64,000 bases of DNA from Nitrososphaerota archaeon (GCA_029784825.1 JAFMAU010000001.1:1-64000); one strand, 5' to 3'; shown: positions 1 to 7,113, counted from the stretch's first letter. The notes: generated by a model not told the origin, from the sequence alone. Program-made: numbers and translations.

Positions 1-1
1 T

Positions 2-313
2 TCCGATCTGAAGATCGAATCCGCGGTCAGGAACGCTAGGGCATTCTTACAGGTGCAGGGGGAATTCGGGAGCTTCGACTCTTACATCTGGAGGTTCGTT
101 GGCGGCAAGACGAAGCTCAACAGGTGGCGCACGCTGAAGGAGATCCCCGCCGCGACTCCCATGTCCGAGGCCCTGAGCAGGGACCTCGTTCGGCGGGGGT
201 TCAGGTTCGTGGGACCGACCATATGCTATGCGCACATGCAGGCTACCGGGATGGTGAACGACCACGTGACGAGCTGCTTCAGGTACAGGGAGCTCGTCCG
301 GATGGCTAGATGA
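2..313 (+). CDS. tag: DNA-3-methyladenine glycosylase I (C-terminal part)
   Basis: This is the C-terminal end of a Tag-family base-excision-repair glycosylase, which removes 3-methyladenine from alkylated DNA. The reading frame is open from base 2, so the true start lies upstream of the window. Visible Tag features are a segment reading FGSFDSYIW, the GFRFVGPTICYAHMQA stretch, and VNDHVTSC, whose His-x3-Cys matches the C-terminal half of the family's zinc site. The family is usually about 190 residues, so roughly the last 100 are present. Its 3' end overlaps the end of the convergent aldolase gene by 8 bp. Identification is firm although the gene is partial. Confidence 0.85.
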   Translation, partial: SDLKIESAVRNARAFLQVQGEFGSFDSYIWRFVGGKTKLNRWRTLKEIPAATPMSEALSRDLVRRGFRFVGPTICYAHMQATGMVNDHVTSCFRYRELVRMAR

Positions 314-1190
314 CGCCGAGTGCCTTCAGGCCCTTGACCGCGTTGGCCGCGGTTTCCTTCTCCAGGGGCAGGAACGGAGCCCGCGGCTCGCCGCACTCGA
401 CCCCCCTCTCGCGCAGGATCGCGTAGTAGGCGGGAATCGGGCCGGCCTTCACCAGGTCCTTGACCTTCTGCACCAGGTCCTGAGCCTTGACGGCGGAGCC
501 GTAGTCCCCCTTTCTCTGCGCCGCCACGAGAGACTTGAAGACCTCTGGGAGCGCACTAGCCCCCCCGGACACAAGGCCGTCGGCCCCGGACATGATCGCG
601 AAAAGGGCGTACTCTTCCGTCCCGTTCATCACGACGAAGTCGTCGGGGACCGCTTCGAGAAGGTCGATCAGATGTAGGAGGTCGCGAGACGAATCCTTGA
701 TCCCGGCGATTGTCCCGTCCTTCGCCATGGCCGCGACTGCCCCGGCCTGGAGGTTGTTCCCGGTGAACTGGGGGATGTTGTACGCGAAGAGCGGGACCGA
801 CACCGACTTGCGGACCGCCTCGAAGTGCCTGGCCACAGCCCTGTCCCCGGGCCTGTAGTAGTATGGGGTGAGGCTGGCTATGGCGTCAGCCCCAGCCTTC
901 TCGGCATGGGTCGCGAGCTCTATGGTGGAGGCGGTGTCTGCGCACCCGACCTGGACTACCACCGGGACTTTGCCATGGGCTTCGGCGACCACCGTATCGG
1001 CGACCGTTCTCCTTTCTTCGAGGCTGAGCAGAGGGCCTAGTCCCGTGCTGCCGCAAGGGTAGATCCCCTCCACCCCCTTTGAGACCTGAAAGCGGACCAG
1101 TTTTGAGAGCCGGTCGGTGTCGACCCTTCCCTGACTGTCGAAGGGGGTTATCAGCGCTGTGAATAGACCGCGGATTTCACCTGCAGGCAT
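306..1190 (-). CDS. Dihydrodipicolinate synthase / KDG aldolase family protein
   Basis: A 294-residue TIM-barrel class I aldolase of the DapA family, forming a Schiff base with a keto acid such as pyruvate. The catalytic Tyr is in AYNIP (about residue 137) and the Schiff-base Lys in AGIKDSS (about residue 165). The substrate loop, normally GTTGE, reads GSTGLG here, so the Glu found in many members is replaced by Leu. That argues against assuming true dihydrodipicolinate synthase; 2-keto-3-deoxygluconate aldolase or another lyase of the family is as likely. No lysine-pathway gene is adjacent. The ATG at 1188-1190 is the start. A TATA-like TTTTATTATT on the minus strand near 1316-1326 would give a leader of about 100 nt. 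Confidence 0.85.
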   Translation of the reverse strand: MPAGEIRGLFTALITPFDSQGRVDTDRLSKLVRFQVSKGVEGIYPCGSTGLGPLLSLEERRTVADTVVAEAHGKVPVVVQVGCADTASTIELATHAEKAGADAIASLTPYYYRPGDRAVARHFEAVRKSVSVPLFAYNIPQFTGNNLQAGAVAAMAKDGTIAGIKDSSRDLLHLIDLLEAVPDDFVVMNGTEEYALFAIMSGADGLVSGGASALPEVFKSLVAAQRKGDYGSAVKAQDLVQKVKDLVKAGPIPAYYAILRERGVECGEPRAPFLPLEKETAANAVKGLKALGVI

Positions 1191-1337
1191 ACCGACCCGT
1201 CCCTGTCCGGGCGACTTATCTTTGCCGCTGGCGGATCAGGGCTCATATCCGACGCATTGGCTGGGAATGTCAGCCCCGCGGCAACTGCGGCTCTTCAAAA
1301 CGATTAGCCGGGCGCGTAGAATAATAAAACAAGGGAG

Positions 1338-1358
1338 TTGGTCGACACGGTCGACCAA
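1338..1358. terminator. Perfect 9-bp inverted repeat between TRAM gene and aldolase gene
   Basis: TTGGTCGAC and GTCGACCAA flank a 3-base spacer. On the minus strand the hairpin lies 29 bp beyond the TRAM stop codon and is followed by a T-rich run, so it could be its terminator. It also lies upstream of the aldolase promoter and could be an operator. The sequence alone does not decide. Confidence 0.4.
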
Positions 1359-1386
1359 CCAGGGTTCGACGTCGTGGGCCACCGAC

Positions 1387-1680
1387 CTAATTCGTTGGCG
1401 AACTGGACTCAGAGGCTGGGGCCGCTGAACCTTCCACGATCTGTCCAGAAGCAAACCTCTCGGAGACCTGGGTCACCTTTATCCTCACATTCTGGCCGAC
1501 CTTCGTTCCAGGGACAAAGACGATGAACCCATCGACCTTGGCAATGCCTTCTCCTCGCCTGCTGGTGTCGGAGATGCTGACGTTATACTCCTTCCCGACC
1601 TCAACCGGCTTCTTGAAGGACCCAGAACCTCTTCCGAATCCTCCCCTATTGCCATATCCTCCTCGTTGACCGAAACTCAA
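1387..1680 (-). CDS. TRAM-domain RNA-binding protein
   Basis: A 97-residue protein with a Gly/Arg-rich N-terminus (residues 1-22, containing repeats of the RGGYGNRGGFGRG type) followed by one TRAM domain (about residues 26-82). The TRAM core is recognisable from VGKEYNVSISDTSRRGEGIAKV and FVFVPGT-like strands (here FIVFVPGTKVGQNV). The tail is Ser/Ala-rich. Stand-alone archaeal TRAM proteins bind RNA and have been proposed to act like cold-shock RNA chaperones. A TATA-like GTTTAATAAGG on the minus strand near 1736-1746 gives an untranslated leader of some 30-35 nt, unlike the leaderless genes around it; such a leader could carry autoregulation, which is inference. Confidence 0.85.
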   Translation of the reverse strand: MSFGQRGGYGNRGGFGRGSGSFKKPVEVGKEYNVSISDTSRRGEGIAKVDGFIVFVPGTKVGQNVRIKVTQVSERFASGQIVEGSAAPASESSSPTN

Positions 1681-1794
1681 TAGAAATCACCCATCCTACC
1701 GTTATTCCGTCCGATAGGCGGGCGCCGGCCTGCGCCTTATTAAACGAGGTGGAGAGGAAAATCCGCCCCAGAAGCGGGGCCTATCACTCGCCAA

Positions 1795-1836
1795 GCTAGC
1801 CCCGGCAAGGACTCGAATCCGGACAATTCAAGTCTG
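1795..1836 (-). other. tRNA 3'-half-like fragment next to tRNA-Lys
   Basis: On the minus strand, directly after the 3' end of tRNA-Lys, the sequence contains a T-loop-like TTCGAGT followed by CCTTG and CCGGGGC, the order expected for T-stem and acceptor 3' strands. An anticodon-loop-like TTGAATT flanked by GAC and GTC precedes it. The matching 5' strands of the T-stem and acceptor are absent, and the variable region is too short, so this is not a complete tRNA. It may be a decayed tRNA, a split-tRNA half, or chance. Confidence 0.2.
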
Positions 1837-1944
1837 CGGGCCCGACGGGAATCGAACCCGTTTAGGGGCCTTCGCTGACCCTCGGGTTAAAAGCCCGATG
1901 CTCTACCTGAGTTCTCTCCATCGCTGGAACTAAGCTACGGGCCC
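1837..1944 (-). tRNA. tRNA-Lys (anticodon TTT) with two hairpin insertions
   Basis: The acceptor strands GGGCCCG and CGGGCCC pair perfectly, and discriminator G is at 1837; CCA is not encoded. The D-stem (GCTTAG start, GAGC close), an anticodon stem TCGGG/CCCGA around the loop CTTTTAA, and a T-arm ACGGG-TTCGATT-CCCGT are all present. The gene is 108 nt instead of about 74. About 18 extra nt sit in the D-loop and about 15 in the variable region. Each insertion can fold as a hairpin, and both have an AGCGA loop. Multiple introns outside the anticodon loop are known in archaeal tRNAs, so two introns cut by the splicing endonuclease is the simplest reading. A long variable arm in a Lys tRNA would be exceptional. 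Confidence 0.8.
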
Positions 1945-1987
1945 GCTCCACTCTCCGCGAGGCACCCAGTATTTTACTCGATGGTGG

Positions 1988-2824
1988 TCAGCGCATCAAG
2001 GTCCGGACGAGCTTAATGCTCTTCTCCATCGTCCGGATGTCTTCATAGGGAGTCTCCATGATGATAGGCCTCTCGGCTGTCCCCCTGTGATGAAGGAACG
2101 CCTTCATTCCCGCCCGGCCGATCTTTCCTTCCCCGATGTCCTCGTGCCTGTCAAGCCTGCTTCCCAGGGGCCCCTTGGAGTCGTTCAGATGAATGACCTT
2201 CAGCCTCTCCAAGCCGACCAACTCGTGGAAGAGCCCCAGTGTTGCGTCGACCGCCTCCTCGCTCCCAAGGTCGAAACCCGCTGCGTAGGCGTGGCATGTG
2301 TCGAGACATACCCCGACTCTCGAGTCCTCCTTGACCTTGTCGAGTATCCCTCTTATCTCTTCAAACCTCGCTCCTACGCAGTTCTTCTGTCCTGCCATGT
2401 TCTCCAACAGAATCGAAGTCTCACCCGCGTTCCCGGCGAGGGCATCGTTCACAGCCTCGGCGATGTTCGCAGTCCCCACTGCCGTCCCCTTTCCGAGGTG
2501 GCTGCCGAGATGGACGACGAGGTAGTCGACGCCTAAGGCGTCACATCGTTTGGCCTCCTCGCCGAGTGTGTACCTGCTGATCTTCATAGTGGACCTGTCT
2601 GGCGAGGCGAGGTTCGGGAGGTACGGCATATGATCGACTATGCGCCTAAAGCCCGACTTCCTCCTCTTCTCTCTGAAGAGGGCCACAGACTCGTCGGGGA
2701 GGGGCTTGAACTTCCATTGGTTCGGGTTCCTAGTGAAGATCTGGAAGGTTGTGGCACCCAGCTCCTGCGCCCGGTCAAAGGCCAGGTCGAGCGAGCCCGA
2801 GATGGAGACGTGTAGGCCCACCAT
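1988..2824 (-). CDS. nfo: Endonuclease IV
   Basis: A 278-residue AP endonuclease of the base-excision-repair pathway, a TIM barrel with a trinuclear zinc site. Metal-ligand motifs appear in order: GLHVSISG near the start, VVHLGSH, LLENMAGQ (Glu), VCLDTCHAYAAGFD (Asp, His), VIHLNDSK, DRHEDIGEG and IMETPYED (Glu). The ATG at 2822-2824 is preferred because a TATA-like TTTTGATTAT lies about 25 bp upstream, which would give a leaderless message. A TTG at 2839 would add five residues. With tag at the left edge, this region holds two base-excision-repair functions, although they are not in one operon. Confidence 0.93.
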   Translation of the reverse strand: MVGLHVSISGSLDLAFDRAQELGATTFQIFTRNPNQWKFKPLPDESVALFREKRRKSGFRRIVDHMPYLPNLASPDRSTMKISRYTLGEEAKRCDALGVDYLVVHLGSHLGKGTAVGTANIAEAVNDALAGNAGETSILLENMAGQKNCVGARFEEIRGILDKVKEDSRVGVCLDTCHAYAAGFDLGSEEAVDATLGLFHELVGLERLKVIHLNDSKGPLGSRLDRHEDIGEGKIGRAGMKAFLHHRGTAERPIIMETPYEDIRTMEKSIKLVRTLMR

Positions 2825-2897
2825 CGGCTCCGAGGTCAATAATCAAAAGAGGTGGAGTGTGGGTTTATCAACCCACGCTCTCGCTTCCGTTTCTCGC

Positions 2898-3386
2898 TTA
2901 GCGCTTCTTGGGCTTCGCTAGGGTCTTCCTTGAACCAGCAGCGCTCCTCACTGGTGCGGTCCTGCGCCTGTAGGTCCGCGTCGGCTTCTTTGTGAGGGTC
3001 GGCGCTGCAAACGAAGAGGCAGACGGAGCGGCGAAGGTCACCGGAGCTGGAGCTGGCTGCACCGTCTCGTAGATTGCGGGCGATGGTGCAGGAGCTGGCT
3101 CGGGTGCAGGGGACGGAGCAGGCTCTGCCACGGCAGGTGCTTCCGCGGCTGGGACTTCTGGTGCCTGCTCCGTCGTCGGAGCGTAAGTGTCGATCGATGG
3201 GATCGACGGGGCTGGTGTTGCTGCTGCCTTCTTCTTCCGTCCAAGATAGCCCCTTGGAGCTGCATAGAGAACCGCGATGGCTCCCACGCATACGCCAAGC
3301 AAGACTGTGGCTAGTTCTAGGACCATTGCTGGTGTTGATACGCTCCCGCCAGGCACTTCAGAGCCTGAGTCAAGTTGTATCAACAA
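2898..3386 (-). CDS. Single-pass membrane protein with Ala/Pro-rich linker
   Basis: A protein of 162 residues if TTG at 3386 is used, or 142 from the ATG at 3326. One hydrophobic segment (about residues 22-43, MVLELATVLLGVCVGAIAVL) is followed by a GRKKK stop-transfer cluster. The rest is a low-complexity stretch rich in Ala, Pro and Glu (about 55-115), ending in a very basic tail with TRTYRRRT and KPKKR. No enzyme motif is visible. The layout suggests a membrane anchor with a flexible, probably cytoplasmic, nucleic-acid- or surface-binding tail. The family is unknown. Confidence 0.65.
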   Translation of the reverse strand: MLIQLDSGSEVPGGSVSTPAMVLELATVLLGVCVGAIAVLYAAPRGYLGRKKKAAATPAPSIPSIDTYAPTTEQAPEVPAAEAPAVAEPAPSPAPEPAPAPSPAIYETVQPAPAPVTFAAPSASSFAAPTLTKKPTRTYRRRTAPVRSAAGSRKTLAKPKKR

Positions 3387-3437
3387 CTCCGTAATGTTGA
3401 TTCAACCAGCCAAGCCGCCTGCCCTCTGGTACGGGGC

Positions 3438-3851
3438 TCAGAGGACTCCGAGGAGGCCGTCGAGCGAAATCGAGCCGGCTCCGACCATCAGGATGGCGAG
3501 GGAGAGGACCAGGTAGACGTAGTCCAGCTCGTACCCCGGCTTCCCGTCCGCGCCCATGAAGCCCGCCTTCATCTTCCTGACCTTCATTGCGATGATTCCG
3601 AGGAACTGCACCGCGAAGAAAGCAGCCACCACGGGGACGAGCAGGCCGATCATGAGGAACAGTGCGCCGAAGAGCTCGAGGAGCGTGACCAGCGTGGCCG
3701 CGCGAGGGTGGACCCCCATTGACCCGATCCATTGTCCCGCCTGTTTCCCCCATCCTCCCTTGGCCTTGGGGATCCCGTGGACGAGGAGCGCGCCCCCTGC
3801 CGTGAGCCTCAGCATCAAAGCGATGAAGTCGGTGCTTACTATGGTTGCCAT
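3438..3851 (-). CDS. DoxX-family membrane protein
   Basis: A 137-residue protein with four predicted membrane helices and the DoxX/MauE-like opening LMLRLTAGGALLVHGIPK, followed by the usual GGWG-containing loop and a second helix LVTLLELFGALFLMIGLL. DoxX relatives range from a terminal-oxidase subunit in Acidianus to poorly characterised bacterial membrane proteins, so a precise role cannot be given. The gene stands alone and is divergent from the isochorismatase-like gene. A TATA-like TTTTATGAG on the minus strand near 3885 probably drives it. Confidence 0.8.
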   Translation of the reverse strand: MATIVSTDFIALMLRLTAGGALLVHGIPKAKGGWGKQAGQWIGSMGVHPRAATLVTLLELFGALFLMIGLLVPVVAAFFAVQFLGIIAMKVRKMKAGFMGADGKPGYELDYVYLVLSLAILMVGAGSISLDGLLGVL

Positions 3852-3957
3852 CTGAATTGTGGTTGCCCGTTACTACTAGCTCATAAAACTTGCCTTGGTA
3901 TGCGCAATGTAGCGCCTTCGCGTCTCCTGAACGGCTAAAGCAAGCCATGCAAGGACT

Positions 3958-4536
3958 GTGCCTGTGAGCGAGCTCATCGTTGACCGGACGAATACAGCCC
4001 TGGTGGTGATCGACCTGCAGAAGGGGATTGCCTCGATTGACGCCCACCCCCATGGCGCGGCCACGGTCATATCCAACGCCGCCAGACTCGCTGACGCCTT
4101 CAGGAGGAACGGGATGCCCGTCTTCCTCGTCCATGTGGAGGGCACAGCCGGGACATCCCTGCAACCCAACTCGGATATCATGATGCAGATAAGGGGAGAG
4201 AGACCCCCTGACTGGGCAGACATTGTCCCAGAGCTCGGCCCGAAGCCCACGGACATAGTCATAACCAAGAGGCAGTGGGGAGCGTTCTACGGGACCGACC
4301 TAGAGCTGAGGCTGAGGAGAGGCGGGGTCACCACAATCGTCCTGGCAGGCATATCGACCAGCATCGGGGTGGAGAGCACCGCAAGGTTCGCCTACGAGTT
4401 CGGCTTCCAACAGGTGTTCGCCGAGGACGCGATGTCCGACAGGTCCGCCGAAGCGCATGTTCACGCGGTGGAATTCATCCTGAAAAGGATCGGGAGGGTA
4501 AGGAAGACCTCGGAGATCCTGGACGCCCTGGCCTGA
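3958..4536 (+). CDS. Isochorismatase-family hydrolase without the catalytic Cys
   Basis: A 192-residue alpha/beta protein of the cysteine-hydrolase superfamily, which contains isochorismatases, nicotinamidases and related amidases. The catalytic Asp (about 19, VVIDLQKG) and Lys (about 104, VITKRQWGAF) are present. The position of the nucleophilic Cys is Gly137 (STSIGVEST), as in isochorismatase-type members that do not use a Cys. It is therefore unlikely to be a nicotinamidase. No menaquinone or siderophore genes are adjacent to give a substrate. The GTG at 3958 is the first usable start. Confidence 0.85.
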   Translation: MPVSELIVDRTNTALVVIDLQKGIASIDAHPHGAATVISNAARLADAFRRNGMPVFLVHVEGTAGTSLQPNSDIMMQIRGERPPDWADIVPELGPKPTDIVITKRQWGAFYGTDLELRLRRGGVTTIVLAGISTSIGVESTARFAYEFGFQQVFAEDAMSDRSAEAHVHAVEFILKRIGRVRKTSEILDALA

Positions 4537-4621
4537 GCCCCCGGCCGGACCCGAAGGCGGATCCAGCCTTGAAATCAGGGGTCTCGCTTATATCTCAGCA
4601 AAACATGATGTAAGAGACGTA

Positions 4622-4996
4622 ATGCTGCAGATTCAGTGGGACAAGATAATCACTGAGATATTCAAGTTCGACCGGAGGGTTAGGTCGGCGCAGATCCTTG
4701 ACCAGACCGGGCGGCAGATAGCTGGGGGGATGAAGAAAGGGATCCCCTCTCTGGAGCCCCAGAGCGAGGACATCAGGCTGATAGCGGGCATCACGATCCA
4801 GATAAACAATGACAGGACCTGGGACCGCTATTTTGGAAAGAACCAGTACACTTTCAACAAGCGGGAGAGGCTGAACATCATGACCTTCTATCTTGGCGAC
4901 AAGCTGGTACTGGTGTCGGCCGAGCCTGATTTCACGCTGCAGCAGGCGCAGGACCTGAGAAACCAGATAATAACGAACCACTCAGACGTGAAGTAA
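4622..4996 (+). CDS. Small conserved archaeal protein, DUF6659-like
   Basis: A 124-residue soluble protein resembling the DUF6659 group of small proteins seen in Nitrososphaera relatives, with a Roadblock/profilin-like feel: RRVRSAQILDQTGRQIAGG, then an amphipathic middle and a strand-rich FYLGDKLVLVSAEP. No catalytic motif is visible. A TATA-like GCTTATATC at 4585-4593 lies about 30 bp before the ATG, so the message is probably leaderless. It converges on the 59-residue gene at 5015-5194, with a shared hairpin between them. The family assignment is from memory of sequence style and is moderate. Confidence 0.6.
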   Translation: MLQIQWDKIITEIFKFDRRVRSAQILDQTGRQIAGGMKKGIPSLEPQSEDIRLIAGITIQINNDRTWDRYFGKNQYTFNKRERLNIMTFYLGDKLVLVSAEPDFTLQQAQDLRNQIITNHSDVK

Positions 4997-5005
4997 AAGA
5001 AGGGT

Positions 5006-5032
5006 GAGTTAGGTCTAGTTTAGACCTAGCTC
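5006..5032. terminator. Hairpin between convergent genes
   Basis: GAGTTAGGTCTA and TAGACCTAGCTC form a 12-position stem with one mismatch around a 3-base loop. It starts 9 bp after the stop of the gene on the plus strand and contains the stop codon (5015-5017) of the small minus-strand gene. A bidirectional terminator is the likely role. Confidence 0.5.
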
Positions 5033-5194
5033 AGGGAACTTCGCCTGAACGAGCCCGAGCTCGCTCTGGAGGGTGCGGATGCGCTCGGCGTACTTCTTCA
5101 TGTCCTCCATGTTGTGTTGGACTTTGGCTACCTTGTAGCCTCGCCACGCCTTTTTTAGCGCGCCCCATGACTGCCCCTTCGTGTACTGGCTCAT
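5015..5194 (-). CDS. 59-residue basic helical protein
   Basis: This short gene encodes a 59-residue protein starting MSQYTKGQSWGALKKAWRG and ending FPELGLN. It has a basic N-terminal half (KKAWRGYKVAKVQ) and a heptad-like helical second half (MEDMKKYAERIRTLQSELG). The translation is clean, and a TATA-like TTAAAT (minus strand, 5219-5224) lies about 25 bp before the ATG. The start codon falls inside a CTCATGAGACG element repeated upstream as a full palindrome. The gene follows the JAMM protease gene on the same strand with 61 bp between. Function is unknown; a nucleic-acid- or protein-binding accessory role is only a guess. Confidence 0.6.
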   Translation of the reverse strand: MSQYTKGQSWGALKKAWRGYKVAKVQHNMEDMKKYAERIRTLQSELGLVQAKFPELGLN

Positions 5195-5231
5195 GAGACG
5201 AGACCTTTCAATGAGGCGATTTAAGCCTTAG

Positions 5232-5245
5232 CGTCTCATGAGACG
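5232..5245. promoter_or_regulatory. 14-bp perfect palindrome, candidate operator
   Basis: CGTCTCATGAGACG is self-complementary. A shortened copy, CTCATGAGACG, recurs at 5190-5200 over the start codon of the 59-residue gene. The two copies bracket the TATA-like box of that gene, as expected for an operator recognised by a dimeric regulator. Confidence 0.4.
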
Positions 5246-5255
5246 ACCGTCGAGC

Positions 5256-5639
5256 CTACCTGACTTCGAACGGAATCTTGTTGCCGTTGTGGTCGTAGAC
5301 GCCCAGGTTGTCCACGGTCGCATAGGGGTACCCCATTATCACCATGATCTTACCTGTAGCGTGAAGGACGTCTTCGTGAGAAGGGCTGTGGTTCCCGGAG
5401 GGGTGAGAATGGGCTACCCCGAGGTACGAGAGGTCGACGGGAAGCATCCACCAGCTGAAGGCAGAGAACGCGGCGCCGTGGGCGGCGGCCGGGGGGATCA
5501 CCACACCTGTGACCTCCACCACCCCCTTCTTCGTCTTTCCTCTGAGGAGAAGGATCCCCTCGTTCGGGTAGGCCATCGCCGAATAGCTGAAGAGGCTGTC
5601 GACGACCTGGCGGTCGAATATCACCCTCTGCACGGGCAT
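5256..5639 (-). CDS. JAMM/MPN+ metalloprotease (JAB domain)
   Basis: A 127-residue stand-alone JAB domain with an intact zinc site: Glu27 (YPNEGIL), His77-x-His79, Ser87 and Asp90, matching E...HxHx7Sx2D exactly. Archaeal JAMM proteases remove ubiquitin-like SAMP modifiers from proteins or act before proteasomal degradation. The gene follows the amidotransferase gene by 8 bp on the same strand, and that pair is divergent from proteasome alpha. This supports, but does not prove, a link to proteasome-mediated turnover. Confidence 0.92.
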   Translation of the reverse strand: MPVQRVIFDRQVVDSLFSYSAMAYPNEGILLLRGKTKKGVVEVTGVVIPPAAAHGAAFSAFSWWMLPVDLSYLGVAHSHPSGNHSPSHEDVLHATGKIMVIMGYPYATVDNLGVYDHNGNKIPFEVR

Positions 5640-5647
5640 AGCCGGTC

Positions 5648-6235
5648 TTACCTCAGCATCCGGACGAAGTTGCCCAGGACCGCGAAGCCGTCTGGATTCT
5701 CCTTTGTGTACCTCTCAGGGTGGAACTGCACGCCGTAGAGCGGCCTTGACTTGTGCCTCATGGCTGCGATCTCGCTGGCTGTGCTCCTTGCCACGAGCTG
5801 AAACTCCCGCGGGAGTGGTCTCACTACCTCCCACCTCGACTCCAAGAGCATCATCTCCTTCGGGAGTCCTTCGAACAGAGGGTCGTCGACGACCACCTTC
5901 GTTTTCACCATGTCCAGCACATGAGAGCCGTCCTTTACCACCTCGGAGCCGAAGGCGTGGGCCATCATTTGGTGCCCGAAGCAGACGCCGAGGACGGGGA
6001 CGCTCGAGCCTAGGATCGCGTCGATTTCCCCCTGATATTTCGCTTGTATCCGGGGCTCTGACATCATGTCCGGAGACCCGCTGAGGGCGACCCCGTCTTT
6101 CGAGTTGAACAGCCTCCCGGTCGCTTCGCTCCAGTCTATCGTTTCTACGTGGGCGCCGTTGTCCTCCAGGCACTTCACGAGGCGCTCGAACCGCTCATAG
6201 GTGGGATAGTTGTTGACCGCCAGAACCCTGGGCAA
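5648..6235 (-). CDS. Class I glutamine amidotransferase (GuaA-N-like)
   Basis: A 195-residue stand-alone glutaminase domain releasing ammonia from glutamine. The triad is complete: Cys85 in LGVCFGHQ, then His172 and Glu174 in QFHPE. The resemblance is closest to the amidotransferase subunit of GMP synthase, but no synthetase domain or guaB-type gene is nearby, so guaA identity is not claimed. The frame is open well upstream, but the start must lie before the divergent psmA promoter; TTG at 6233-6235 is chosen because it directly precedes the first beta strand (PRVLAVNN). It heads a two-gene operon with the JAMM protease. Confidence 0.8.
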   Translation of the reverse strand: MPRVLAVNNYPTYERFERLVKCLEDNGAHVETIDWSEATGRLFNSKDGVALSGSPDMMSEPRIQAKYQGEIDAILGSSVPVLGVCFGHQMMAHAFGSEVVKDGSHVLDMVKTKVVVDDPLFEGLPKEMMLLESRWEVVRPLPREFQLVARSTASEIAAMRHKSRPLYGVQFHPERYTKENPDGFAVLGNFVRMLR

Positions 6236-6299
6236 ACTGCCGTAGCGTGCCGACTTCGCGATTTGAACTTTCGCGGAGCGATGCGGAGCCTCAGAATTG

Positions 6300-6306
6300 T
6301 TTAAAT
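6300..6306 (+). promoter_or_regulatory. TATA-like box of the proteasome/exosome operon
   Basis: TTTAAAT lies about 47 bp before the chosen psmA ATG at 6350, leaving a leader of roughly 20 nt. An in-frame ATG at 6305 overlaps this box, which argues against the longer protein start. Confidence 0.55.
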
Positions 6307-6349
6307 GCCCAACCAAATTCGTTGGGCAAAAGGAGCTAGGAAGAAGAAA

Positions 6350-7099
6350 ATGTTTGCACCTTCTGCAGGATACGACAGGGCGATCACGATATTCTCGCCC
6401 GACGGCAGGTTGTATCAGGTTGAATACGCCCTTGAGACGGTCAGAAGAGGGAGCCTGGCAGTGGGCATCCAGACCCAGGATGGGGTGGTGCTCGCGGTTG
6501 AAGAAAAGGGGAGGAAGCTCCAGAGCGGGGACTCTGTCATCAAGATGTTCCAGATCGACGACCACGTCGGAGCGGTCGGGGCTGGTTACATCCCGGACGC
6601 GAGGATCCAGGTGGACAGCGCCAGAGTCCTGGCACAGAGCAACAGGCTGATCTACGATGAGCCCGTCGACATCGAGGCGATAGCCAAGAGGATCGCCGAC
6701 ATGAACCAGCAGTACACCCAGTACGCGGGAGTGAGGCCCTTCGGCGTCTCTCTCATCATAGCGGGGGTGGACGAAGGCTCAGGACCGGTCGTCTTTCTGG
6801 CCGACCCCACGGGCACCTACTCGGGCTTCAGGGCGATCGCCATAGGTCAGGGGAGCGACCAGGTCAACGACTATCTCGAGAAGAACTACTCTACAGACCT
6901 GTCCCTTGACGCTGCCGTGACATTGGCCATCGAGTGCATCTACCTGGTGAGCGAGGACAAGGCGGGAACGGCCCACATCAAGGTCGCGGTCGTGGAGGCC
7001 GAGACCAAGAGGTGGAGGCGCCTCGTCGAACAGGAGATAGCGAAGAGCGCGTCCGGGGCCAAGACCAAGTCAGACAAGCCGCAGTCCAAGAGCTCCTAA
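6350..7099 (+). CDS. psmA: 20S proteasome alpha subunit
   Basis: A 249-residue outer-ring subunit of the archaeal 20S proteasome. It begins MFAPSAGYDRAITIFSPDGR, the standard alpha-type N-terminus with the YDR gating motif and the H0 helix, followed by VEYALETVRRG. The alpha-specific N-terminal extension is present and no Thr1 active site is expected. The C-terminus is a Lys/Ser-rich tail. It heads an operon in the order psmA, SBDS, rrp4, rrp41, rrp42, rpl37ae, pcc1, an arrangement widely conserved in archaea that links protein and RNA turnover with ribosome maturation. The beta subunit is not in the window. Confidence 0.97.
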   Translation: MFAPSAGYDRAITIFSPDGRLYQVEYALETVRRGSLAVGIQTQDGVVLAVEEKGRKLQSGDSVIKMFQIDDHVGAVGAGYIPDARIQVDSARVLAQSNRLIYDEPVDIEAIAKRIADMNQQYTQYAGVRPFGVSLIIAGVDEGSGPVVFLADPTGTYSGFRAIAIGQGSDQVNDYLEKNYSTDLSLDAAVTLAIECIYLVSEDKAGTAHIKVAVVEAETKRWRRLVEQEIAKSASGAKTKSDKPQSKSS

Positions 7100-7113
7100 G
7101 AAGCGTCGGCCGA

